From Blastocatellia bacterium (GTDB lineage: Bacteria; Acidobacteriota; Blastocatellia; Pyrinomonadales; Pyrinomonadaceae), in assembly GCA_016789265.1 (NCBI GenBank), contig JAEUQK010000025.1:186001-250000 (forward strand): DNA of 64,000 bases. The letters are read 5' to 3'. The notes under the pieces are model-generated. The model was not told the DNA's origin, did no database searches, and was given only the letters and a program-made list of their open reading frames with translations. Of this stretch, positions 16,444-25,771 are shown piece after piece. How positions within the stretch are numbered: position 1 is the first letter of the stretch; each line of letters begins with the position of its first letter. Made by a program: the position numbers and the translations under genes.

Positions 16444-17387
16444 TGGAGAATAACGACTTTCTCGAACGCCTTTTTGCCGGCGACGCACGCACGATCGCCC
16501 GGGCCATAACCCGTATCGAAAGCGGTGCAGCCGGTGCGTCTGATCTGATGAAGGCCGTTTTTCCGAGAACAGGAAAGGCCACGATAATAGGCATTACCGG
16601 TTCTCCCGGTGCCGGTAAATCATCGCTGGTCGATAAACTTGCTCTGTTTTACAAAGAGCGAGGCGAACGCGTCGGCATTGTCTGCATCGATCCGTCTAGC
16701 CCGTTTTCCGGCGGAGCGATCCTTGGCGACCGCATTCGAATGGCGACGCTCGGACTGGATAAGAACGTCTTTATCCGTTCGATGGCAACTCGTGGAAATC
16801 TTGGCGGGCTTTCGCGCGCTACGGTAGATGCCGTTGCGATCCTGGATGCGGCGGGTTTTGATAAGGTCATAGTAGAAACGGTCGGCGTAGGGCAAGATGA
16901 GGTTGAGATCATTAAGACCGCTGACGTTTCGGTGGTGGTCCTTGTCCCCGGAATGGGTGACGACATCCAAGCGATCAAAGCCGGCATCATGGAGATCGGA
17001 GATGTCTTTGTCATCAACAAAGCCGACCGCGAAGGCGTGCTTCGAACCCAAAAGGAACTTGAAGCTTTGCTCTCTCTTGCTCACCGGCCCGATATGTGGA
17101 ATCCGCCGATCGTCCGCACGATCGCGACCGAGAATAAAGGCATCGAAGAACTTGCCGCAGCCATCGAAAATTACAACGGATTCGTCGGAACCGACGCTGG
17201 ATCGAATCTAACTCGAAAGAGATCGATCGCGAGATGGCGGCTTGTCGAACTGCTTCGCGAACGCTTGCTTTCTGATCTTTTGAACCAAAACGGTACAACC
17301 GTAAGATTGGATTCGCTCGCGGACGAGATCGCTGAAAAGAAAAAGGACCCATATTCGGCGGTCGACGAATTAATAGGTTTGAAATGA
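16440..17387 (+). CDS. meaB: Methylmalonyl-CoA mutase-associated GTPase MeaB
   Basis: A G3E-family P-loop GTPase (315 aa) that protects and reloads cobalamin in methylmalonyl-CoA mutase. Walker A is G-I-T-G-S-P-G-A-G-K-S-S (about residues 42-53); downstream are D-P-S-S-P-F-S-G-G-A-I-L-G-D-R-I-R-M, the V-E-T-V-G-V-G-Q-D-E-V switch and the base-recognition N-K-A-D. The stop overlaps the epimerase start (ATGA), so the two are coupled. A mutase catalytic subunit is encoded 11 kb away (28738-30336). Confidence 0.95.
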   Translation: MMENNDFLERLFAGDARTIARAITRIESGAAGASDLMKAVFPRTGKATIIGITGSPGAGKSSLVDKLALFYKERGERVGIVCIDPSSPFSGGAILGDRIRMATLGLDKNVFIRSMATRGNLGGLSRATVDAVAILDAAGFDKVIVETVGVGQDEVEIIKTADVSVVVLVPGMGDDIQAIKAGIMEIGDVFVINKADREGVLRTQKELEALLSLAHRPDMWNPPIVRTIATENKGIEELAAAIENYNGFVGTDAGSNLTRKRSIARWRLVELLRERLLSDLLNQNGTTVRLDSLADEIAEKKKDPYSAVDELIGLK

Positions 17388-17782
17388 AGATCAATCATTT
17401 GGGAATAGCAACTAAAGGAATCGAAGACGCGTTGAAATTTTGGGAAGACGCTCTGAATTTAGAGAACGTCCACACAGAAGTCGTTGAGGAACAAAAGGTT
17501 AGGGTCGCAATGCTTCCGATCGGTGAAAGCCGGATCGAGCTGCTCGAGCCAACAAGCCACGATTCGCCGATAAGCAAGTTCCTGGAAAAACGAGGCGGCG
17601 GTATTCACCATATTGCTGTCGAGGTAGAAGATATCGAGTTCATGCTCGCACGCCTAAAGGAGAAAGGGATGCGTTTGATCGACGAGACGCCGCGGCTTGG
17701 AGCCGAAGGTTGCCTGGTTGCGTTTGTCCACCCTGCGGCGGCGAACGGGGTTCTCTTAGAACTGGTGCAAACCGCGAAATAG
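17384..17782 (+). CDS. mce: Methylmalonyl-CoA epimerase
   Basis: A 132-residue vicinal-oxygen-chelate enzyme that interconverts the (R) and (S) forms of methylmalonyl-CoA, the step before the B12 mutase. Characteristic segments are I-N-H-L-G-I-A-T with the first metal His, the S-R-I-E-L-L-E-P strand, G-G-G-I-H-H-I-A-V-E-V with the second His, and the final L-L-E-L-V-Q with the metal Glu. It overlaps meaB by 4 nt (ATGA). Confidence 0.93.
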   Translation: MKINHLGIATKGIEDALKFWEDALNLENVHTEVVEEQKVRVAMLPIGESRIELLEPTSHDSPISKFLEKRGGGIHHIAVEVEDIEFMLARLKEKGMRLIDETPRLGAEGCLVAFVHPAAANGVLLELVQTAK

Positions 17783-17872
17783 CCGGACCACTTAGTTTTA
17801 TTTGCCTTTGTTTGTTATTATTTCGGTTTGGCTTATTGTTTGAAAAGTCTATTTGGAGTGAGGGTTTAAGAA

Positions 17873-19324
17873 TTGAGCAGCTTAGGAAAAGGCATAGTAT
17901 TGCTGGTTGTGATCCTCGGGATCGGAGCGGGTCTTGTATTTTGGAAAAGCAAGGTCGGCCACACAGCCGGAAAATTTAACAGCATTAGTAAGGAAGAGGT
18001 CGAGTCTCTCTTGGCGGACGTCGCAAAGACAAATCCGATGGTCCTGAAACGATTCAATGACGACCCCGAGATGAAGAAACAACAGCTCGACAATCTTAAG
18101 GAGCTGCTCGCGTTTGCAAGTCAGGCCCAAAAAGAAGGGCTGGCGAACGAATCTCCGAACAAAGAAGAATTGGAAAATATTCGCAACGAGGTAGTCGCCG
18201 TCACTTATGACAAAGAGATCAACAAGGACAAAGGCCCGATGCCGCCGTTCGGTTTTATAACCGAGGATCAGGTAAAGGCGTTTTGGGGCGAAGGTGAGCA
18301 GCCGGCGAAAGGATGGTTCGATAATTTCAAGGATAAGATAGGCCTTGGCAAGAAAGACCGCGAGCTCGAATTCAACAAATTTCTCGATTCCAAGATCGCT
18401 ATTCTGAAGCGGGACAATCCTCAAATGAAGGACCGCGAGATCACGGATGAAGAAAAAACTCAGGCTCGTGAATTCTTTGCCAAGATCAGACTTTATGTCG
18501 AAGAATACGACGAAAAGGATTATGCCGGCCAAATTTCCAAGGAACTTAAAACCAAGGTAGAGCTTCAGACAAAACTGCAGCAAGCCCAATTCCTGGCGAG
18601 GCTTTACGCCGATAAAGCCGCTGATAAGGGTAAGGCTACGGAAGAGGAGATCGCAAAATACATCGCCGACCATCCGGAATTAGATCCTTCGGCAAAACGC
18701 GCCAAGGCCGAAGAAATATTGGGACGTGCAAAGGCTGGAGAAGATTTTGCGGCTCTTGCAAACGAGTTCAGCCAGGATCCGGGCAACAACGGAGGCCCTG
18801 ACGGCAAGAAACGCGGCGGGCTTTATGAGAACGTTCGAATGGGCCAGATGGTGAAGCCATTCGAGGACGCGGCAATGTCGGTCCAGCCGGGCGAGATCGT
18901 TCCAAACCTTGTCGAGACCGATTTCGGATTTCACATCATCAAGTTGGAATCGAAGAATGAGGGCACTCCGGACGCAAACGGGCAGTCAACCGCGACCTAC
19001 AACGCTCGGCATATTCTGATCACGACAGGCGTCAAGGACCCGGAAAACCCGATGGGCCGCGAAATGCCGGTCAAGCAATACGCAACAGCAAAGATCGAAG
19101 AAGAAAAGCAGAAGAAGCTTCTGGAAGATATTGTAGCAGCCAATCATGTTGAGGTTCCCGAAGATTTCGACGTTCCGGAGATCTCCGACCAACAGATTCA
19201 GGACCAGATGAAGCAGCAGCAGCAGATGCAATTGCAAATGCAGGACGATGATGAGGCTCCGCCGCCTGCTAAAGACTCAAAGAAACCCGAGGCAAAGAAA
19301 CCGGAACCAAAGAAGAACAAGTAA
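17873..19324 (+). CDS. Membrane-anchored PpiC/SurA-type peptidyl-prolyl isomerase
   Basis: An envelope foldase of 483 aa starting at TTG 17873; the hydrophobic segment at residues 5-24 follows directly, so this start is preferred. A SurA_N-like helical region is followed by a parvulin domain at about residues 275-370, with D-F-A-A-L-A-N-E-F-S-Q-D-P, the G-G-L-Y turn and F-G-F-H-I-I-K. The C-terminus is low-complexity: a Q/M run near 440-455 and then acidic/Pro/Lys repeats. It probably chaperones secreted or outer membrane proteins. Its TAA overlaps the next ATG (TAATG). Confidence 0.88.
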   Translation: MSSLGKGIVLLVVILGIGAGLVFWKSKVGHTAGKFNSISKEEVESLLADVAKTNPMVLKRFNDDPEMKKQQLDNLKELLAFASQAQKEGLANESPNKEELENIRNEVVAVTYDKEINKDKGPMPPFGFITEDQVKAFWGEGEQPAKGWFDNFKDKIGLGKKDRELEFNKFLDSKIAILKRDNPQMKDREITDEEKTQAREFFAKIRLYVEEYDEKDYAGQISKELKTKVELQTKLQQAQFLARLYADKAADKGKATEEEIAKYIADHPELDPSAKRAKAEEILGRAKAGEDFAALANEFSQDPGNNGGPDGKKRGGLYENVRMGQMVKPFEDAAMSVQPGEIVPNLVETDFGFHIIKLESKNEGTPDANGQSTATYNARHILITTGVKDPENPMGREMPVKQYATAKIEEEKQKKLLEDIVAANHVEVPEDFDVPEISDQQIQDQMKQQQQMQLQMQDDDEAPPPAKDSKKPEAKKPEPKKNK

Positions 19325-20199
19325 TGCAGATCGGTGATTATCGTGTCGAGATAATTCCAGACACGGAATTCAGGTTAGACGGAGGGGCGATGTTCGGTGT
19401 CGTCCCTCGCGTTCTTTGGGAACGTGTCTGTCCGCCGGACGAAAAGAACCGAATTCGGCAGAACATGAACTGCGTCTTCATCGAAACAGGAACGGAAAAG
19501 GTCCTGATAGAGACAGGCATCGGCGAAAAATGGTCCGCCAAAGAAACTGAAATATACGGCATTTTCCGCGAAAAACCATTCGCCGAAACGCTCTTTGAAA
19601 AGACGGGCTGTAAACCTGAAGACATCACGATAGTGGTCAATACGCATCTCCATTTCGATCATGCGGGCGGCAACACGATCTTGTCGGAACCGCCTGCGTC
19701 AGCGGGCGGCCAGTTAGTCGAGAGAACAGCGATCCCTCAGTTCCCAAACGCTCGCTATCTCGTCTCTCGCCGCGAACTCGAACACGCCGAGAATCCGCAC
19801 GAACGCGACCGTGCGAGCTATCTGCCGGAAAACTGGCGGCCGATCCAGGAAACGGGCCAGCTCGAACTGATGCCCGACGATTACGAAGTCGTTCGTGGCC
19901 TAATGATGCAGACGATCCGTGGCCATTCGGAAACGATGCAAACTTGGAGGCTGGAACGGGGCGGCAAGACGATGTACGGCTTCGCCGACCTCATTCCGAC
20001 TCGTCACCACGTTCCGCTGCCATGGATAATGGGTTACGACCTTTACCCGACAGAAACACTTGCGTTCAAAAAGGAAATACTACCGCTGGCGGTCGAGGAA
20101 AAATGGATGTGTCTTTTTTATCACGACTTCGAATATCCGGTCGCCAAAATTGTAGGCTTGGCCGACCGTTATGGAACGGAAACCGTTATATTGAACTGA
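19324..20199 (+). CDS. MBL-fold metallo-hydrolase
   Basis: A 291-residue metallo-beta-lactamase-fold hydrolase. The metal motif H-L-H-F-D-H-A-G-G occupies residues 108-116 (H108, H110, D112, H113); further ligands are I-R-G-H-S-E, F-A-D-L-I-P and the terminal Y-H-D. The class includes lactonases and glyoxalase II-like enzymes, and the substrate is unknown. Between the H-x-H-x-D-H motif and the F-P-N-A-R-Y segment there is a roughly ten-residue excess, P-P-A-S-A-G-G, encoded by a palindrome (see separate entry). It is coupled to the PpiC gene upstream, and mtnP follows after 4 nt. Confidence 0.88.
   Translation: MQIGDYRVEIIPDTEFRLDGGAMFGVVPRVLWERVCPPDEKNRIRQNMNCVFIETGTEKVLIETGIGEKWSAKETEIYGIFREKPFAETLFEKTGCKPEDITIVVNTHLHFDHAGGNTILSEPPASAGGQLVERTAIPQFPNARYLVSRRELEHAENPHERDRASYLPENWRPIQETGQLELMPDDYEVVRGLMMQTIRGHSETMQTWRLERGGKTMYGFADLIPTRHHVPLPWIMGYDLYPTETLAFKKEILPLAVEEKWMCLFYHDFEYPVAKIVGLADRYGTETVILN
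19690..19709. repeat. Palindromic element inserted in frame in the MBL-fold gene
   Basis: CCGCCTGC (19690-19697) and GCGGGCGG (19702-19709) pair over 8 bp (one G-T) around the loop GTCA. It encodes P-P-A-S-A-G-G within a loop that is longer than normal for the family, as if a small mobile palindrome landed in frame. Confidence 0.5.
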
Positions 20200-20203
20200 A
20201 GAA

Positions 20204-21082
20204 ATGACAGAAAAAGTAAACATTGGGATCATCGGCGGCAGTGGTTTATACCAAATGCCGGAGTTACAGAATGTACGTGAGCAAAGGGTTGAGACACCAT
20301 TTGGCGATCCGTCGGATGCGTTCATTATTGGCGACCTTGAAGGCGTGACGGTCGCGTTTCTACCGAGGCACGCTCGCGGGCACAAGTTTCTCCCTACGGA
20401 AGTGCCATACCGGGCGAACATCTACGCGATGAAGCTGCTCGGCGTGGAGTACATCCTTTCGGTATCGGCGGTAGGTTCGCTGCAGGAGCAGTACGCTCCG
20501 ACCGATATGGTCATTCCCGATCAGTTTTTCGATCGCACTCGTGCTCGAGCCAAAGAATCGACATTCTTTGGCGAAGGGATCGTCGGCCACGTTACGTTCG
20601 CACATCCCGTCTGCGGCGAACTCGGCGACATACTCGAATCGTCGTGTAAGGCGGTCGGCGTCAACGTCCATCGCGGCGGCACATATGTCTGTATGGAAGG
20701 CCCGGCGTTCTCGACCAAGGCCGAGTCGAACGTCTATCGAAACTGGGGCATGGACATCATCGGGATGACCAACCTGCAGGAAGCAAAGCTCGCTCGCGAA
20801 GCAGAGATCGCCTACGCCACGCTCGCACTCGTCACCGATTACGACTGCTGGCACGAAGCTCACGATGCGGTCACGATCGAAATGGTCGTTGAGTATCTCA
20901 ACAAAAATGTTCGAAACGCCCAGTTGATACTAAAAGACGCGGTCAAGAAAGTCGCGGCTAAGCAAACGCCCAACCAGTACCGCGACGCGATCAAGAACGC
21001 AATATTTACGTCACCGGATCACTGGCCGGCCGAAACGGCGAAAAAGCTCGAGGCGATCATTGGGAAATATGCCCCGAAATAG
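20204..21082 (+). CDS. mtnP: S-methyl-5'-thioadenosine phosphorylase
   Basis: A 292-residue phosphorylase of the MTAP/PNP family that splits methylthioadenosine into adenine and methylthioribose-1-phosphate, first step of methionine salvage. Family blocks are [10 protein letters not shown] (residues 5-14), F-L-P-R-H-A-R-G-H, the phosphate/purine site [12 protein letters not shown] and [10 protein letters not shown], and D-Y-D-C-W-H. The M-T-N-L-Q-E version favours MTA over inosine/guanosine. No other mtn gene is in the window. Confidence 0.95.
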   Translation: MTEKVNIGIIGGSGLYQMPELQNVREQRVETPFGDPSDAFIIGDLEGVTVAFLPRHARGHKFLPTEVPYRANIYAMKLLGVEYILSVSAVGSLQEQYAPTDMVIPDQFFDRTRARAKESTFFGEGIVGHVTFAHPVCGELGDILESSCKAVGVNVHRGGTYVCMEGPAFSTKAESNVYRNWGMDIIGMTNLQEAKLAREAEIAYATLALVTDYDCWHEAHDAVTIEMVVEYLNKNVRNAQLILKDAVKKVAAKQTPNQYRDAIKNAIFTSPDHWPAETAKKLEAIIGKYAPK

Positions 21083-21095
21083 GAAGTTGATCTCG

Positions 21096-21137
21096 TGCGC
21101 CACCTTTTGCGCCGGCGCAGGTGGCGCAGGTGGCGCA
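21096..21137. repeat. GC-rich inverted repeat with a duplicated arm
   Basis: TGCGCCACCT (21096-21105) is the reverse complement of AGGTGGCGCA at 21119-21128, which is repeated again at 21128-21137, sharing one base. It lies just after mtnP and may act as a terminator or as a REP-type element; no T-run follows. Confidence 0.55.
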
Positions 21138-21197
21138 AGAATTTCGGCCCGTCGGTTCTTGAGATGCAAACCATTAGGCGGTCCGATTCATCAATAA

Positions 21198-21659
21198 ATG
21201 GTTATGAAGAAGTATTTTCTATACCTTGTCATTTTCGGAGCGGTTATGACCGGTTCCGTCAATGCCCAGAGAAATGTCGAACCGGCGATCGACCGCGATC
21301 CTGTCCTGGAGCAAGACGCGAAGCATAATCTCGACGTCGCATGGCAGGCGTTCAAGCCGCTCAAAAAAGCCTACAAACAGGTGATCATGCGGTTTGAGGA
21401 AACGTTTGCCGCCTATCCGCAGTTCTCAAAAATGGACGAGTTTTTATATCTTGCAGGGATGAGCAGCTATTACCTTTCTGAGAATAAGGGCAAGCAAAAG
21501 ATCGATCCGAAATCGGAAAAGGAAAAGGAAAAATATGCACCTGCAAAATTGAAAGAAGACGCCGTCGCGTATCTTTCGATGGTGGTCGATAAATATCCCG
21601 AAAGCAAATATCGACCGGAAGCTGAAAAGACTCTTGCCACGCTAAGATCTGCACAATGA
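21198..21659 (+). CDS. BamD-like tetratricopeptide protein (secreted)
   Basis: A 153-residue exported protein with an N-terminal signal (M-K-K-Y-F-L-Y-L-V-I-F-G-A-V, ending N-A-Q) and TPR-like helices resembling the outer-membrane assembly factor BamD/YfiO: a Y-L-S-M-V-V-D-K-Y-P-E-S-K-Y repeat ending near the C-terminus. No lipobox Cys is present, unlike true BamD, and it is shorter, so it is a relative rather than BamD itself. Translation may start at ATG 21198 or the second ATG 21204. Its stop overlaps the VOC gene start (ATGA). Confidence 0.65.
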   Translation: MVMKKYFLYLVIFGAVMTGSVNAQRNVEPAIDRDPVLEQDAKHNLDVAWQAFKPLKKAYKQVIMRFEETFAAYPQFSKMDEFLYLAGMSSYYLSENKGKQKIDPKSEKEKEKYAPAKLKEDAVAYLSMVVDKYPESKYRPEAEKTLATLRSAQ

Positions 21660-22033
21660 ATCTAAATCAAGCCACTATCTATTGCGGAAAAACCGAAGAA
21701 ACGGCCGAGTTCCTAAAAAAACTCGGCCTTGTGCTTATTGTGGATTCGCTTCCGCGATACGCACGTTTCGAATGTCCGGATGGCGAATCCACTCTTTCGC
21801 TGCAGCACGACGAGAACGCAGTTGTTTCAAATAATATCGTGCTCTACTTTGAATGTGCCGACCTTGACGGCGAAGTAGAACGCCTCAGGTCCGTCGGCCT
21901 CAAGTTTGACGAAGACCCGACCGACCGACCCTGGCTCTGGCGGCAGGCGTATCTGAAAGACCCGAACGGCAACAAGATATGCCTGTTTCACGCTGGTGAC
22001 AATCGCAAAAACCCGCCCTGGCGTGTAAAATAG
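21656..22033 (+). CDS. VOC family (glyoxalase/dioxygenase superfamily) protein
   Basis: A 125-residue two-module VOC protein: N-Q-A-T-I-Y-C-G-K at the first strand, F-L-K-K-L-G-L-V-L helix, and the C-terminal Y-L-K-D-P-N-G-N-K-I-C-L-F-H. The first metal His is replaced (T-I-Y), so it may not have glyoxalase activity. The function is unknown. It is coupled to the BamD-like gene by a 4-nt overlap. Confidence 0.8.
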   Translation: MNLNQATIYCGKTEETAEFLKKLGLVLIVDSLPRYARFECPDGESTLSLQHDENAVVSNNIVLYFECADLDGEVERLRSVGLKFDEDPTDRPWLWRQAYLKDPNGNKICLFHAGDNRKNPPWRVK

Positions 22034-22117
22034 GCAGTATTCAATGGATCGTGGTCAGTCGCCAGAAACAGTCTTTACCCTGGCCACTGAACACTGTCCG
22101 CTGACCCCCGAAAATTT

Positions 22118-23053
22118 ATGTCATTAACAGTCGTAGGTTCGGTCGCGTTTGATGCGCTTGAGACGCCGTTTGGGAAACGCGACAAGGTACTGGGCGGTGC
22201 GGCGACGCACTTTGGGCTTTCAGCAAGCTTTTTCACTCAGGTGAACGCGGTCGGCGTGGTCGGCGGTGATTTCAGCGATGCTGAATGGGATGTTTTCCGG
22301 CGTCACCACATAAATACGAACGATATCGAGATCGTGGCGGACGGTAAGACCTTTTTTTGGAGCGGCCGTTACGATTATGATATGAATACGGCGCACACGC
22401 TAGATACTCAGCTGAACGTTTTCGAGACGTTCGATCCGAAACTTTCGGAAAACTCAAAAAACGCAAAGCTCTTGTTTCTCGCAAACATCCTTCCGATGCT
22501 GCAGAAAGGCGTTCGCGAACAATGCGCCGACGCAGAGTTCGTGGCAATGGACACGATGAATTTCTGGATATCGTCGATGAAGGACGCCGTGATCGAGACC
22601 ATAAAGGTCGTCGACTGTATCATCATCAACGACGCCGAGGCACGTCAGTTGACCGACGAACCCAGTATTTACAAAGCCGCAAGGTCGATAATGGACCTCG
22701 GGCTGAAAGCGGTAGTTATCAAACGAGGCGAATACGGCGCTACGTTGTTTACACAGGACGGTTATTTCGCTACGCCGGCATATCCGCTTGAGAGCGTTTT
22801 CGATCCGACCGGAGCAGGCGACACCTTTGCCGGCGGATTTATGGGATATCTGGCCGCGCAGAACGAGATCACCGACGATACACTCCGCCGGGCAATGATC
22901 TATGGCTCGGTGATGGCGTCGTTCAACGTTGAGAAGTTTGGCACCGAGCGTGTGGACGAACTCGATTATCCGGAGATCAATCAGAGGTTCAAGGATTTCA
23001 AACGGATGACCCATTTTGACGATATTCCGTTCGAGCGGGCGTCTGCAGCTTAA
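22118..23053 (+). CDS. PfkB family sugar/nucleoside kinase
   Basis: A 311-residue ribokinase-fold kinase. It opens V-V-G-S-V-A-F-D-A-L-E-T-P-F-G with the G-G-A-A-T-H motif at residues 27-32. The C-terminal PfkB signature D-P-T-G-A-G-D-T-F-A-G-G-F is at about 229-241, holding the catalytic Asp. The substrate is not evident. The 84-nt gap upstream carries degraded inverted GTCAGTGG/CCACTGA-like sequence common in spacers, and no clear Shine-Dalgarno. Confidence 0.9.
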   Translation: MSLTVVGSVAFDALETPFGKRDKVLGGAATHFGLSASFFTQVNAVGVVGGDFSDAEWDVFRRHHINTNDIEIVADGKTFFWSGRYDYDMNTAHTLDTQLNVFETFDPKLSENSKNAKLLFLANILPMLQKGVREQCADAEFVAMDTMNFWISSMKDAVIETIKVVDCIIINDAEARQLTDEPSIYKAARSIMDLGLKAVVIKRGEYGATLFTQDGYFATPAYPLESVFDPTGAGDTFAGGFMGYLAAQNEITDDTLRRAMIYGSVMASFNVEKFGTERVDELDYPEINQRFKDFKRMTHFDDIPFERASAA

Positions 23054-23078
23054 TTACGATTCGCGATCATCCCCCGAA

Positions 23079-23843
23079 ATGGCGAAACAATTCGAGAACT
23101 CTTTTGACAGATTTGCGCAGTCTTCCGCCAATAAGGTGTTTGCCGGCGTCGCCTATGCAGTAATAGGTCTGCTCGTGACCGGCTTGATCGTATCGTTGTT
23201 TTTGAAACTCTGGCTAGTCTCGGCCTTGTTCGCTGTTTCATCCGTCTCGATCTTGATCTTTACGGTTTTCGTCAGGCGTCAGCAAAACGCTCTGCTCGCA
23301 TCGAGAGCGGCAGGCTGGATCGATTGGGATTCGGCGATGCCTGAAATGCAGCGGCAGAATTTGAATATCGCCGTTAAGGAGCTTTCGCAGATACTCGAAG
23401 TCGGGCCGGATTCGCTCAACGAACTGCAATCGGCGTTCATTGTTGCCGAAGACTTGGCTCTGCGGCAGATCCAACAAGAGGAAAAGGTGCCGTTGATGCG
23501 CCATGTAAGCGTCGCTGGTATTCCTTTCGATGCGGTCTATTCTCAGGGCGATGTGCTCGTCTGCGGTGAAGTGGTTTTTCTCGTCACTCCCGAACTAAAG
23601 CAGGAACGGGTGATCGCCATGATGAAAAAGGTCTCGTCGGTCAACCAAGCGATCGGGACGATGAACATCGGGATGCGGGTTCGGTTGTTGGTCGTATTAA
23701 TAACGCAGATGCCGGACGCGGAAGTCGAGAAACTTCGCGGCACCTTAAATACGAATCGCTTTTCAGCAACCCCCGTCGAGATCGACATTCGGCTATTGGA
23801 TTTCGAAAAGCTCCAACGGATCTACGTTACAGATCAGTTTTGA
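23079..23843 (+). CDS. Hypothetical membrane protein with two N-terminal helices
   Basis: I start this at ATG 23079 (M-A-K-Q-F-E-N), giving 254 aa and no overlap; the ORF can be extended to 23016, inside the kinase gene. Two adjacent hydrophobic segments (about residues 24-45 and 48-66) are followed by a basic R-R-Q-Q-N turn and a soluble domain rich in beta strands. The family is unknown to me. It follows the PfkB gene at 25 nt and may be co-transcribed. Confidence 0.7.
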   Translation: MAKQFENSFDRFAQSSANKVFAGVAYAVIGLLVTGLIVSLFLKLWLVSALFAVSSVSILIFTVFVRRQQNALLASRAAGWIDWDSAMPEMQRQNLNIAVKELSQILEVGPDSLNELQSAFIVAEDLALRQIQQEEKVPLMRHVSVAGIPFDAVYSQGDVLVCGEVVFLVTPELKQERVIAMMKKVSSVNQAIGTMNIGMRVRLLVVLITQMPDAEVEKLRGTLNTNRFSATPVEIDIRLLDFEKLQRIYVTDQF

Positions 23844-23885
23844 TGAACTAAGCTGTAACCGGCACGAATAGAACTGAAGAAAGAT

Positions 23886-24647
23886 ATGCTTGAAAACAAA
23901 GTTGGAATGATATTCGGCGTTGCCAACAAACGCTCTATCGCTTGGGCATGTGCCGAGTCTGCGTCGTCGAACGGAGCAAAGCTTGCATTTACCTACCAGG
24001 GTGAGCGATTAAAGGAAAATGTGGAAAAGCTTGCCGGCGAACTCCCGGATTCGCTGATCGTTCCGTGCGACGTTTCAAACCAGTCCGATGTTGATGCTGC
24101 GTTTGCGGCGGTCGGCGATAAATACGGAAAGCTGGATTTTCTGGTACATTCGATCGCATTTGCACCGAAAGAGGCTCTCGAAGGCGAGTTTGTGACCACG
24201 ACCCGCGACGCATTCCGCACGGCGCTGGAGATAAGTGCATACTCGCTGACACAGGTCGCCCTTGCGGCCGCTCCGCTAATGAAGGAAGGCGGCAGCATCG
24301 TTACGATGTCGTATTACGGTGCAGAAAAAGTGGTATCCAACTACAATGTCATGGGCGTCGCAAAGGCGGCTCTCGAGGCGTCTGTGCGTTATCTCGCTGC
24401 CGACCTTGGAAAACAGAACATTCGCGTCAACGCGATAAGTGCCGGCCCGATCAATACTCTTTCCGCTCGCGGTGTAAAAAACATGGGCTCTCTACTGGGT
24501 TATGTAGGTGAAAAGTCGCCGCTCAAACGAAATGTAACGGCAGCCGAGGTCGGAAACACTGCTCTCTTTTTGGTCAGCGATCTCGCTTCGGGCATAACTG
24601 GCGAAACGATCTATGTAGATTGCGGCTATAACATAATGGGAATTTAA
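23886..24647 (+). CDS. fabI: Enoyl-[acyl-carrier-protein] reductase (NADH)
   Basis: Last reductive step of fatty acid elongation (FAS II). A short-chain dehydrogenase fold of 253 aa with the FabI-specific N-R-S-I-A-W-A motif (as K-R-S-I-A-W-A near residue 18), V-H-S-I-A-F-A-P, and active-site Tyr153-x6-Lys160 in Y-N-V-M-G-V-A-K. The Y-Y-G-A-E-K-V segment and I-R-V-N-A-I-S-A-G-P-I are typical. The stop overlaps the next gene by one base (TAATG). Confidence 0.95.
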   Translation: MLENKVGMIFGVANKRSIAWACAESASSNGAKLAFTYQGERLKENVEKLAGELPDSLIVPCDVSNQSDVDAAFAAVGDKYGKLDFLVHSIAFAPKEALEGEFVTTTRDAFRTALEISAYSLTQVALAAAPLMKEGGSIVTMSYYGAEKVVSNYNVMGVAKAALEASVRYLAADLGKQNIRVNAISAGPINTLSARGVKNMGSLLGYVGEKSPLKRNVTAAEVGNTALFLVSDLASGITGETIYVDCGYNIMGI

Positions 24648-25453
24648 TGGCTGAAACTCACGCAAACAAGACCAAACGAAAGAAAGCGGTCAAGAAAGCT
24701 GCCGAGCCAAAAACCGTAGCAGACGCGAAAGAACTTGAGCGAACGCCCGCCTATTGGCAGTTGACGGACGATGAGGTTCTGCTCCGTTCGCCCGAACCGG
24801 AAGACGAATACAAAACGTCCGATTCGTGGCGCGTCTTTCGGATCATGGGCGAATTTGTCGACGGGTTCGATAATCTCGCCACGATCACACGCGGTGTCTC
24901 GATCTTTGGTTCGGCACGGACGCACGACGGCGACCCGATGTATCTTGCCGCTCAGGAAACGGCGAAACTTTTGGCAGAACAAGGATTTGAGATCATAACC
25001 GGCGGCGGCCCCGGCATTATGGAAGCCGCGAACCGCGGTGCCTATGAGTCCGGGAAAGTCTCGGTCGGCTGCAACATCGAACTTCCATTCGAGCAGATCC
25101 CAAATCCGTATCAGACAAAATCACTTTCGTTCAAATACTTCTTTGTTCGAAAGACGATGTTCATCAAGTACAGCAACGCGTACATCATATTTCCGGGTGG
25201 GTTTGGCACGATGGACGAATTGTTCGAAGCCCTTACCTTGATCCAGACAAAGAAGATCCGAAATTTTCCGGTCGTGTTATTCGGTTCGCAGTATTGGCAG
25301 GGCCTCTTACAGTGGATAACTTCTACAATGCTTAATGACCGCTATATTAACGAGGACGATCTGCACTTGATACATCTCACTGATTCGCCCCAGGAAGCTT
25401 TTAATTTCATAGTGAAGATCTGCGGGATCCCCTCGACCAATTCAGGAACTTAG
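24647..25453 (+). CDS. LOG family (TIGR00730) Rossmann-fold protein
   Basis: A 268-residue protein of the lysine-decarboxylase-like LOG family, which includes cytokinin-activating and nucleotide 5'-monophosphate phosphoribohydrolases. Diagnostic motifs are G-G-G-P-G-I-M-E-A-A-N-R-G (about residues 123-135) and P-G-G-F-G-T-M-D-E (about 184-192). A Lys/Glu-rich N-terminal extension of about 35 residues precedes the fold. It is coupled to fabI and converges on cutA with a 4-nt overlap of the stops. Confidence 0.9.
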   Translation: MAETHANKTKRKKAVKKAAEPKTVADAKELERTPAYWQLTDDEVLLRSPEPEDEYKTSDSWRVFRIMGEFVDGFDNLATITRGVSIFGSARTHDGDPMYLAAQETAKLLAEQGFEIITGGGPGIMEAANRGAYESGKVSVGCNIELPFEQIPNPYQTKSLSFKYFFVRKTMFIKYSNAYIIFPGGFGTMDELFEALTLIQTKKIRNFPVVLFGSQYWQGLLQWITSTMLNDRYINEDDLHLIHLTDSPQEAFNFIVKICGIPSTNSGT

Positions 25454-25761
25454 GATCGGACGAATTCTGATAGCCATTTCAGATAAGATCCTGAAACATG
25501 TTCCGAATTCAAGGCAACGATCTCGGGAATTTCATAACTGTGGTGTTCAAGAATGAATTTCTCGAGATCGGAATATCTGTCATCGAGGGTCTTGATAAGA
25601 AGCAGATTTTCACCTTCCTTCTGGATCCTGCCTTCCCAGAAATAGATCGACTTTATATTCGGCAAGACCTGCACGCAGGCAGCAAGCTTCTGTTCGACCA
25701 TTTGACTGGCCAATTGCTCAGCCTCTTCTTCGGTTGGTGTAGTGGTCAGTACGATCAACAT
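25450..25761 (-). CDS. cutA: Divalent-cation tolerance protein CutA
   Basis: A 103-residue trimeric ferredoxin-fold protein. Hallmarks are the early T-T-T-P-T-E-E-E-A segment, K-L-A-A-C-V-Q-V-L-P, S-I-Y-F-W-E-G and H-S-Y-E-I-P-E-I-V-A at residues 74-83. Bacterial CutA binds metals, but its in vivo role is unsettled. It follows the M48 peptidase gene on the same strand by 10 nt. Confidence 0.95.
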   Translation of the reverse strand: MLIVLTTTPTEEEAEQLASQMVEQKLAACVQVLPNIKSIYFWEGRIQKEGENLLLIKTLDDRYSDLEKFILEHHSYEIPEIVALNSEHVSGSYLKWLSEFVRS

Positions 25762-25771
25762 CCCGATCGCA

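Noticed and set aside
22034..22117. GTCAGTGG/CCACTGA-like spacer before the PfkB gene
   Set aside because: Imperfect inverted matches only; too degraded to define a repeat unit.
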